64,000 nt of DNA, taken from Ariolimax columbianus. Its lineage: Eukaryota > Mollusca > Gastropoda > Stylommatophora > Arionidae. The position numbers were made by a program, and so were the translations under genes. Below are positions 11,901-23,900 of this stretch, in pieces. Below the pieces are notes generated by a model. It did no database searches, was not told the origin of the DNA, and saw only the letters and a program-made list of their open reading frames with translations. The stretch's first letter is position 1. Every line of letters starts with the position of its first letter. The stretch is taken from positions 51,955,105-52,019,104 of the forward strand of contig JAVGWX010000002.1 of NCBI GenBank assembly GCA_036924085.1. Reading direction: 5' to 3'.

Positions 11901-14900
11901 GTCTGGGAAAAATAGGTATTGATGATAAAGACACAAGAATACTCAATATTCTATACTAGGAGCAATCTGTACAGATGTAAAAAGAGTGTAACAATGATGT
12001 GTACTGTCTGTTTTAACATTTACATGGAACCAATTTTTCAACAGATAGAGGAAATAGGATTGATTGTAGATGGAGCGTCAACCAATAATCTCAGATAAGT
12101 GGATGGCACAGTTAATCTGGCTCAAAGCAAACAAGCATTATAGGAATTGATGATTCAAATAAAGAAGCAAAGTCAGGTTTATGGATTGACATATTGGTGA
12201 TGCTTGTCCATGTGATGAAGACCATTTTCTTTGTTCAGCCGGTTGGACAGTCTTTTCTCTTGCTGTGTTCTTTGAAATGGGTGACTTGCGCGGTGATTTA
12301 GATTTAAGCGAGGAAGAAACTGTGCCTTTTGTCAACCTCACTCTTTCGTTGTGAGCTACCTTTGGCCAATGGCAAGATTTTATCGAGACTACTTGAGATA
12401 GCACAAAGTGTAGATTTTTCCTCAGGGTTTACTCCTGAAGTCTTTCTCATAAGCAGGTATCCAGCAAGGCAGCGAAGTGGGGATGACATCTATCATTGTG
12501 TGTCTTGCCTTTCCCATAACAGCAAGAGGTCGTAGGGACATCACTCAGCGTGTGAGTGATCATCACTCAGCGTGTGAGTGATGTGTTAGGCATCTCTCCC
12601 GGGTTATGTTTTAGTTCATTATGGTCATGTGTTTAAATGTCACAGTCACACCAAAACCTACACTGTCTGCAGCTATGGTGAAGGTGGCCAATCTCGTAAA
12701 GTTCAGCCATGTACACTAGACCGTGAAAAAAACCACACAGGTTTTAAGCATAGTACTAATTCACATAGCCGATGTCCTTGCCATGATAATTGGAGGAAAG
12801 GAAACACACAAAAATGAATAAATTAACTAGTCCAAATGGAAAATGGCACGTTTCCATAAACACCAGTGCAAGTCGTCAACTAGTGTGAATTCCAGGCAAA
12901 TTTGTGGCCTGGCGGCATCCATAAGGAACTATAACACCAGAGCAATGTAGACCCAGAGGCTGTACGGCCATCTTTACTGCTTAACATAATACTAAGAAAA
13001 CCTATGATAATTGGCAAAGTTTGCTAAAATTCATCTATTCTACAGATAAAAATAGACGATAAAACACTAGAATAGGTCTAGAGTTTCTTCTACCTTGCAA
13101 ATATAATAGGGGATCACCATCACATCACCGACCGTTACCTCAGGGAAGCAAACCCTTAGAAAATGCAGGAGGAAGCAGACCCTTACAGAAAATGCATGCC
13201 GAAGTCGGATGCACTAGGCCGACATGCGCAAAAAAAAACCGTAGTGCAACACACACCTCCTTGGGGAATAGAGAAATAAGGTGAACGCAAAAAAAAAGAA
13301 AGGAAGGATGAAAGAGGCAAAAGTTGGATGTTAAAATAAAAATATGGACAGGAAAACATCTTGCAGATTGCACCAGCAGACCAATAGGTCAGAGCACTTT
13401 GGATATCCATTGCAGTCAATTTTCATTGTGACATGGAACCTAAACTAAAGTGGAACAAAACATAATCAGGAAGTGGTTACTATCTGCATGAACAAAACAA
13501 GTTATCAAACCTGCTGATTATTAAGTTTCCTCTACACCAATCATTGGCCATGTTAGATTTAAATTTATTACTGTAAACAAATTTTTTAGAACTGCCCAGA
13601 CTGTAATGATCTGCAATGCCAGACCTGACCAGAGGGCACTTAGCTGAAGTGAAAGCTTAACCTTAAAAATACTGGTTTCATCTTGGTGACAGGCCTGCAG
13701 ATATAGCAGAACCAATGGGCACAATTGAAGAAGACGAACCTATATCTCAAATACTGGGCCACAACATATTCTTTTAGCTGTGTACATGAGTTGGAGACCA
13801 TTCTGCTATTAGACAGACACTTTTCAGGAGGTATAAATCTGCTAAGAACAGTAACATTCTTCTTCTTCGTTCGTTCTCAATCTCCCGCTACCAAGCCCTG
13901 AAAAAGGGTTTTGCAAGTAGCAGGATGTTGTCCAGAGAACGGGATGTGTTGTGTCATAGTTTACAGCTTGACTGATACAATACAAATACTTGTATTTGCA
14001 CCTTTCAGTCCGATACATCTGACTTCAGCAGGCATTTTTGATTATCGGGTTAGCCTTGCCTCTTCGATCCCTTCAGACAGAAACATGACATGATCAGATG
14101 ACTTCCAACACCAGTCTCCAGACCGACTAACCTCGTAATGATGATGGTGATAGAAACAAGTGTAATGTGGGACTTTGGTCAGTGTGACCCTGAGGTATGC
14201 CTCAGTACCCGACTGTAGTCTTTGTGTCACAATTGAACTCGTCATCTCTGAGGTTGTTTCTAAGCAACTATAACAAATATGGAAGATAAAATTCAGACTA
14301 TTCAAGACAAAACATGTATCAGTCCTGCTGTATGACTGAGAAACATACCAAGTTACAGATCGTGAAAAGGTCAATAATAATTCATAGGAAACACTACCGT
14401 TTAGGATAAAGTGTTAGAGGCTTCTTTGTACTTGGTCTCTCCTATTTCTGTGACCAGGAGTAGTTCCTGTGTTTTATCAGATGCCCATTTACAGCTGATT
14501 AGACTGAAGCTTGTTGAGTGAACACAGACCCTTTACATCAAGAGGCAAGTGCTCTGCTCTGCAATTTAAATGCTATCAAGAATTCTATGCCCTAACTGCA
14601 GACATTCTCCAAACAGATGTCTCAGTCACATACTTCTTATCTGGTTGCTCCAGCAATAAGTCATTGACTTGTGGGACAGAACCAGGCAGTGTCCCAAACA
14701 GCTGAACTGAAAGATAAAAAGGGGCAGATACTCCCTCCCAGATAACAACATACCAGTAGAATCTCTTCTCTCCCCTTCTGTTCCATATAAAGTAGACGGC
14801 TACCACTGAGGTGACCCATCCAGCAAACTTACATCAAACAGTTACAAGTGCTTTAACTTAACTTAACTTAACTTAACTTAACTTAACTTAGCGTCTTTAT

Positions 14901-17900
14901 ACTGGTTTAGAAGACTACATAGTCTGTATACAACCAGTTTCTTGGAGGGTGGTGTTTTACAGATGGACGAGTCCATCTTGATAGACTCAAATACTAGAGC
15001 TAAGTTAGGCGTCATCTATAACTGCTCCTAACAAACCACCTGGCTAACTTGGGTCGATTTTTAATTTGAATTTTGTCCGGGCGGCAGCTGTTAAGCTTAC
15101 CCTTTTTTCGATTTCCAACTGCAAAGGAATTTTTGATGTGAACGACACTGAAGTCTGATCTCACTACCCAGAGATCAGGGGAATTTTTACCAGCAGATCC
15201 ACGTGAAGAAAAATCCCGGTCACCACCGTGATTCGAACACACGACCTCCGGCACTTTACCTCAAGACCACTGAGTTCCCCCTTTACTGTTGTGGTATTTT
15301 ATAGCAATTCACTTGAAGAGATGAGGTTGCTGACCTCAGGCACAACCCACATTTAATGACATGTTTTGTAGTTGACAGCATTCTTATTCTTTATTCCCTG
15401 TGTCCTACTTCAATGGCCTGTCCCACTAGCCATAAATTTATTTGTTATTTTTCCTAAGGAGCAGTATGCTGTAATGTGCTTTATGCCTTATGACAGAGTG
15501 CATCCAACTTCAGCACTTGTTTTAAAAATGAGTTTTCTTCCCATTAAAGCACCACTTTGCTGAATCCAAATATACGTGTGTTTATGCTGTGAACCCTGTC
15601 ACAAACCACTTTGTTACGCAGTCCCCTAGCCACAATTTAATTTTCTTCATCTCAAGACATTGCCTGAGTGGTGGCCAGGTAGAAAAGAGTATGACGACTG
15701 TAACCTTCCAAGCATATTGTAAAAGGCGACTGACTAATGATGGTTGTGTATGGTAAGGGGTAACAAATTTGTTTAGTATCTAGTAGCCAGGTAGATAAAT
15801 CTAGGAGCCAGGCATAGTGCTGGATGAAAAGGATATACCATGATGGGAGAAATTATGCAAGTAAATACGACGCTGGTCCTGAAATAACAATATTTCTAGA
15901 TGACCTGGCATCCAGGATTTGTCATGCCCGGGTGTATGAGACTGATAACCTCATCGGGCAAGATCTTTGCTATGAAACTACTATTTCAGGGACCAGGACA
16001 CATGCTTCCTGTAAAGCGGCAAGATGTAGTGGTGGGTAGACCCTTGGAGCGAAAAGCACATCAGTTAATTAATTTAGAGACATAGTCATTGGAAGTGGAT
16101 TCCTTCTCTTCTTTTTAATCCTTGCACTGGTTCTCATTCTGACTACATTCGTAGTTTCTCGTTATTTTATTAAGTAGAGGACTTTGTCGCTCCTCTTATA
16201 TCTGGAGCACAGAATCTATTTTTTGTTTCTTGTGGTATATAGTTTATTCAGGATGGGGGTACTTGGACTCCTGCCCAACCCCCCTTAGCCATCTCTTATA
16301 ACATGCTCAGTAGCTTAGTTTTGTTCTTATATTCTCCCCATTTGAGGCCCATAAGACAAACATTGACAGAATGCATTGACAATATTTTATTATATAACAA
16401 ATTGTAGTATTGGAATTTTGTTCCCCATTTTTCCTTTTATTATTGTTGTTGTCCTGACAAAAGTTTAATTTTCTTCACTTAGGCTGCTTTTTTATGATTT
16501 CTAAAATCAGTTTCTTAATTTTATCTTTAGATTCATTATCGTAATGCTTTCCATGCATTTATGACGATTGCTCGAACAGATGGACTACTGGCTCTTCAAA
16601 ATGGACTTGTACCAGCATTGTGGTATCAGTTCTTTATGAATGGAACTAGACTTGGGGCATACCAGGTATGTTTGCTTTATTGTTTGAAATTATTAATTAT
16701 TTTCAGATTAAGAAAATGTTATTTAGCAATTCAGTTTTAATAGATTCCCACCATGCTGGGATTGGTACAGTGATCTGAAATATGATTTATACATTGAAAC
16801 AGTACAGAGACAATGTTTAAATACACCACATGTCACACTTTCTTCAGCTGTGAAGCACTCTGGTCTACCCAGTTATAAATAGATGGCTGACCCTGTCAGA
16901 GTTGAGGAAGGGAAAATAGTTGTGAACACACAGTTATTTGTTGAAAATAGATAAATAGAAGAATAGCATCAGCCTTTCATTATGGCTTCGTAGAGCTGTA
17001 GTGCTCTCCGCCCTTCTGTATGCCAGTGAGAAGTGGGCTGTTTACAGCAGGCATGCTAGGAAAATAAACCACTTCCATACAATCTGCCTCCGTAGATTGT
17101 TCAAAATACAATGGCAGGATAGTATACCAGACACTGAGATCCTCATGAAGGCAAAAATGTGGAGCATCCACACACTGTTGCAGAAGAACCAGATTAGGTG
17201 GGCCGACCACGTCGTGCGCATGTCACACAACCGCATTCCCAACCAAGTAATGTATGGTGAGCTGAAAGAGGACCTGCATCTGGATGGTAGCCAAAAGAAG
17301 TGCTCCAAAAGACTCTCAAAGTATCTCTCCCTTAAACATTGATGGAAACTCATGGGAATGCCTCTCACAGGACCGCAAGGCATGGCGTAGAACCTCCATC
17401 AGAGGCGGGGAATGCCGGACCCCGGAAGCACAGAAAAAATGCACTTTGCGAAAAAACAAAACAACTGACACTCACATGTCCAATTCTGAACTCAAATGCT
17501 ACATATATAGAAGGGGTTTCTGTGCCAAAATTGGACTACACAGCTATCTCCAGACTCACTGATGAGGTGTAACACAAGATGTCTGACTGCTGTTGTCATC
17601 ACTGATGAGGTGTAACACAACATGTCTGACTGCTGTTGTCATCATCGCTTGCAATGGGCGGCTATTATTATTATTATGCCTTGGCAAGAAATTGAACAAC
17701 GGAATTGATGGGAAGTATTAAAGATTGTAAACAATGTTTACATGGCAAATGATAATAATGCCTTGGTACGCTATTAGAAAAGGTCCATAGAAGACACTGC
17801 AGTTCTGATGTGACAGATTTAGTCTGGGGAGACAAATCTTGTCTCCCCACGGACTTCCCACCGGGACCTGACCACTCAGTAGACGGGTACCGTGACTTAT

Positions 17901-20900
17901 GGGCGTAAGAATAGCGACGCCATCTTGCAAGTAGCCCCGACTGAGAAAGTAGTCTCGGGTTATAAAAAACCTGGCAGGCCAGGAGCAGGGGGCTTCTTGA
18001 GCGTTTTCTACGATACGGGGCTTTTTGTGCGTTTTTCTACGATGCACGATTTGAGAAGACTTGAAGATGAACGTCACCCCATTTGGATCTTCTTGAGCTT
18101 TTTCTACGATACGGGGCTTCTTGAGCTTTTCTGCGAGACACGATTGGGGAACGCAGAGCGTGAGACTGCACGATTTGAGAAGTCTTGAAGACGAACATTA
18201 CCACATTGGTAGCAGGTACGCTACGATCTGCAGTAATACTACCTGAATTTTTGAAGAGTGAATCACTGAAGCGGCAGTCGAGCGCCGCACATGAAGAGTT
18301 CACCAGCACGAGCTACCGATTTTTGTTGTTGCCAGGGCTGACGTATTTACACAAGGGTTACAAGCGGCCGACACCTTGAACAAGTTGACCAGTCTACACC
18401 GGTGAGTGTCCTCTCACTTAGGCTGAGTTGTAACCAGTGCCAGCTACGTGGACGATCCGCGTAGTATTTGGCCATAATCGCTCGCTGGGTGAGTGATCGT
18501 TGTCCTCTGGGACATGTGCTGACCCGCGACCCTCTATCACGTGGTCAGTCGGCTCCGGTGCAACACAGGCCAATTTCATACCTGCGGCTGCTGAGTCATG
18601 TTAACCTGACAAGGAACGAAAGAACAAGACCAAAGGGTGATCCACCTGGGCTGAGCTTGCAACGTGAGGTACAAACCGACGCTGTTCCAAACATAACTCG
18701 GACTCACGGTGCATCACGGCAGGCCAAGCAGGGGAAAGGGGACTATTGACAGTAGTTCAGGTGTAGGAGAAGGGATTTGTTAGGTTAGGTATCCCTGTAT
18801 AGAAGTGAGTGTGTGAGTTGGGAATAGTTTAGCGAGAAATAAAGAATTTGTTTATCTGAGTTTTTTTCTTGTGTTAGATCATTCAGGTTTAGGTGTGTAG
18901 TTGGAGAGCAGCCTTGAGTTTGTAGCTTAGATAGAGCAAGACCCTGTCCTCTCTGCTACACTGAAAAGTGTTAAGAGTGATAGTTCCCAACCACTGAAGT
19001 GTTAAGAGTGGTAGTTTCCACCACTGAAGTGTTAAGAGTGGTAGTTTCCACCACTGAAGTGTTAAGAGTGGTAGTTTCCACCACTGAAGTGTTAAGAGTG
19101 GTAGTTTCCACCACTAAAGTGTTAAGAGTGGTAGTTCCCAACCACTTCTTCTTCTGTGATCGTTATCAATCTTCCGCTACCAAGCCCTGAAAAGCATTTT
19201 GCAAGTAGCAGGATGTAGTCCTGAGAACGGAATGCGCTGTGTCGCTAGTTTACCGCTTGGCGACTGCGATATTTGAACCTTTTGGTCTGACACATCCGTC
19301 CTCTGCAGGTCCCAACCACTGAAGTGTTAAGTGGTAGTTCACAACCACTGAAGTGTTAAGTGGTAGTTCACAACCACTGAAGTGTTAAGTGGTAGTTCAC
19401 AACCACTGAAGTGTTAAGTGGTAGTTCACAACCACTGAAGTGTTAAGTGGTAGTTCACAACCACTGAAGTGTTAAGTGGTAGTTCACAACCACTGAAGTG
19501 TTAAGACTGGTAGTTCCTAACCTTTTCCAGATTGCAAAAGTAAGAGTTCTCGTATCACAAGAAATGAATGAAAGCATGAAATGGCAGCTCTTCGAAACCC
19601 ATAAGTTTCAAGCGACCTCTGGTCTCAAAAAGGAACTAATATCTAATACCTAGTCCTAAAGGAGATAGATGATAAATTTAGAGGTTCCATGTACAAACTA
19701 TGCACATAAAAGAACCCTTGGCAGTTGAATATTGAAAAGAGCAAAGTTTTTGGAAAATAATGAAATTCTTACCCAGTACACCACCTACCTTCCCCCAGAC
19801 CTAGCAAGTCACAGGAAATAAAATCACAAAAAGAACCCACTAAGGATAACCTTTTTGCTACCAGGCAGCAAACATACACCTGCCTGTTTGAATCACAGGA
19901 TGTTTTGCGGATCCAGTAGTTGTAAGCAATTGTGTTAGAGATTTCATTGTTGAAGGTATCAATCTTTTGTGTGTTGTGCTGGCCATTCCTGTTCATCACT
20001 GTTTGGCCTTCCATAGCTCTGAACTGGCTTTTACAGATGCGTAGTGTGTTATGGAGGTGATACAGATCTGTTGCTAAGAACCTGACAGCAACCAATACAG
20101 TGAGAAGAGAATAGAGAGAGAAAATGAAGACACATATGACACACCCTCGGAATGTAGCTTTGTAATATAACCAGGCACATGTTGGATTGGAACACACAGG
20201 GAAAGAGATGAGTGAGGTAGCTAAAGCACACCTGACTGAACGGTAGAAGAAGAGACAATGCAGCTGGAGTCCTGTGCGCAGAACTCAAAATGCTGGCTCA
20301 CAATAAGAACAGACGAAAAGCACTCGTTGTGGCCCTATGTTTTAAGGAGAGCCAGATGGATGAATGATGAAAGGGGTGTGACTATGCTACATACCTATTT
20401 AGTTTTTTGCCCACATGTAGCATGTGCTCTGCCTCTCGTAGTTTATACAGTGCACACAATTAAGACACTAAAGTCGTTGTGATAACTTTTTTTTATACAT
20501 CGTATACAAATTTTCAGGTGCAGATCAACCTTGGTCTGACAAAGGATAAAAATGGAAAGACCAGCTTTATTCGATGTGTTGCTGCAGGGGCATTTGCTGG
20601 TTGTGTTGGTGCTCTAGTTGGAAGCCCCTTCTATTTGGTAATCTCATATATACTCTATTTTAATAACATTTGCTGAATACAGCTGCAATATATAATGTTG
20701 AAACATGCTTCTTTGCCCTTATACCCTAGGTTTTTTTATTTTTACACATATTTTTTTAACAGATAGAATGAAATATTTACTTCCAACTGTTCCGACACAT
20801 AGACAAGTTTTTAGTATATAATATATATACATTACATGCCAGGTAAACACAACGATTTTATATCAAGTCTATCGTTTTTCATGTCATGTAAAAACACATA

Positions 20901-23900
20901 TTTTATATTAAGTTTATCTTGTTTCATATGATGTAAAAACATATATTTAATATCAAGTTTATCTTTGTTTAAACCAGGTAAAGACACACCTCCAATCCAA
21001 AGCCAATAAGGAAATTGCTGTAGGGCATCAACATCCACACAATTCCATGTCGCAGGCATTTAAGGTGACCTTAGCTTTCTAATAATCAAATGGCAGTCCA
21101 TTTATCTCTCTTTATAAAAATGGTTTGGTAGATGGATTGGCTATGAGACCGGTTGACAACATTCAGGTTGCAATATTGTGTTTCTTCTGTGCGACCGGTT
21201 GACAACATTCAAGTTGCAATATTGTGTTTCTTCTGTGCGACCGGTTGACAACATTCAGGTTGCAATATTGTGTTTCTTCTGTGCGACCGGTTGACAACAT
21301 TCAAGTTGCAGTATTGTGTTTCTTCTGTGCGACTGGTTGACAAGATTCAAGTTGCAATATTGTGTTTCTTCTGTGCGACCGGTTGACAACATTCAAGTTG
21401 CAATATTGTGTTTCTTCTGTGCGACTGGTTGACAACATTCAGGCTGCAATATTGTGTTTCTTCTGTGCGACCGGTTGACAACATTCAGGTTGCAATATTG
21501 TGTTTCTTCTTTTATAGTTTGATTTTGTTTGCTCAAGAGTAAGATAAGCTGTGACACATTCTCCACGACATATCGTCTTTCTATAAATCTTTTTATTTGA
21601 GTTAACTAGGTTAGCTGACATTGACCTTTGGATGTTATCAGACTACCTGCAAGGTAGGAGGTGATTAAAAGTAGAGTTTTCCTACTCCCGGATGAATTAC
21701 TATCTATGGTTTAGAGGCTTCATCTACCTAGATCATTCTTGTTTTAGGGTGCCAGAGGCACACATCTTGTCCCTTCTCATGTTAGTTGAAGGTCAGGGAC
21801 TGATAATTTTTTTGCAGTGGCTGTATTTTGCATGACTTGTGAGCATGTAGTTAGAACTGATAGTTCATCCTCAGTTCCAATTCGGAGCTGAAGATGCAGC
21901 AGTGAATGAGATGACAGCAGCAAGCAACTCATAACTGGTTGGGGATCAAGATGCTGAGCAGCAAATGTGGTGCAGTGGTCAGTGACCCATAGCTGACTGC
22001 TAGCGTCAGGGCCAGCAAACCATAGCTGCCAAGATCCTTCTACACCTCCACGTGGTGATCCTGGATAACAGGCTGCAGCAGAGCAGACTGGCTAAGAAGA
22101 AGGGATCGAAGAGGGAATGCTAACCCGGTACTCAAAAAATGCTTGCTGAAGTCGGATGTGTTGGACCGAAAGGTGCAAATATCGCAGCCAAGCTGTAAAC
22201 TACGACAGAACGCATTCCGTTCTCTGGACTACATTCTGCTACTTAAGCCCTTTCATGGTTTGGTAGTGGGAGATTGAGGACGAAGAAGAAGAAGATAACT
22301 GGCTGCTTGCATCAGGGTCAGGGAACCAGAACTGACCAAGATCCTATTCCACCTCCAAATAGCAGCTCTGTATTCCAGCGAAGAGAATAATGATAGCAAT
22401 TGGAAGGCAAGCATGATACTCAAAAAATGCCAGCTGTAATTGGCTGTGTTGGACCAAAGGGCACAGATATTGCAGCCTTTCTGTAACTAAAGAGTTCATT
22501 CCATTTTCATCCATAATTTCTACAAGTCGCCCAGATTTGTTTTCTCTAATATGATGTGTCCATTTCTTTTATATTTCCACATTTCGAAGTCCTCAATTCT
22601 CTTGCCCAACTGTTTCTGCAATGTCCGTCATACAGTAATGATGAGTGCACATAACACTTGATTGCTCTAATTTTTCCAGTTTTATGAACATCTATTGCTA
22701 CTATTCCAGTATCAGTTTTTTCGTTATTATACAAGGCATGTTCAACTGAAACCAGACTCTGTAGTTTTATTACAAACGTGAAGGTTACATCATCTGGTGT
22801 GACAGAATTAAATATAGCAATTGTTATGAAGCAAACATGCCACATGGTTAGTTAGAAAAAGTTGCCATAGGCATTCAGACACGAATCTCACTTCTTCGGT
22901 AAACGGCAAATGCCGTCCATAAAAAATTACTTTGGTTACTGTCTGACTGCGTACGCAGAAGAAGAAGAAGAAGACTTTGGTTGCTCTTTGAACCACTTGG
23001 TCACCGAGGCCATGACGTCTGCATTGGAGTCGAATCTTTGTCCCTTCAGAAATTTTGTTAAAGGTCCAAACAAATAGAAGTCGCAAGGGGATATATCGGG
23101 GCTATAGGATGGGTGTGGCAGTACTTCCCACCTTTTCTGTGCTAACGCTTTCTGAACAATGTTCGTGACATGTCTACACGCATTGTCGTGCAACATAATT
23201 ACACCACGCGAAAGCATGCCCGCTCATTTATTCTTGATTGATGTATGCAGCTTGTCCAGTGTATTATTGTAGCGGGTGGCATTGATGTTCATGCCAGGCT
23301 CTTTAAAGTCTACTAACAAAAGTCCCTCATGATAAAAAAACGCTGTCAGCATAATCGCACCAGTGAAAATGTGTGACTTGAATTTGTTTGGTTTCGGTAA
23401 TCCGGGATGTTTCCATTGCATGCTGGCAGTTTTGCTGCTTGGCTCAAAGTGGTGGCTTCACAATTCATCATCTGCCACTATGCTCAAAAGAAATGAACCA
23501 CCTTCCTCTTTGTATCGCAGCAAGTGGTTTAAACTCCATCCCATGCATTCTTTCTTATGGTGATTGGTCAACAACCGAGGTATCCATTGTGAACACACCT
23601 TCCGATACTTCAGTTTCTTGCTAACCACCATTTGAATTGTCCCTATCGACACTGTGAATTCCTCTGCTAGGGAATGTAAGCTCCGGCAACGGTCCAACCC
23701 GAATTGCATCATCAATTTTGGCGATGAATTTTTCTGACGAAACAATATCCGCCTGACCTGGTCTCGGATGATCTTTTGTTAACTCGCGTCCTTCTTTACA
23801 TATCGTTGTCCAGTTCTTCAATGTTGTCTTCGACACACTTTTGTCACCATACACTGCCTGCATTCTGCGATGAATATCAACTGGTTGACATCTTCGAGTT

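Noticed and set aside
14850..14890. (CTTAA)n as telomere-like repeat
   Set aside because: It is directly joined to the 3' end of the CR1-like LINE, so it is that LINE's tail microsatellite.
18468..18749. 93-codon plus-strand ORF as a host gene
   Set aside because: No domain is recognised. It sits in the GC-rich block, where long open frames are expected by composition, and it is inside a carrier intron.
22735..22765. Mariner terminal inverted repeat (CAAGGCATGTTCAACTGAAA)
   Set aside because: It looks like a mariner end next to TA, but no matching inverted partner was found near 24.0 kb.
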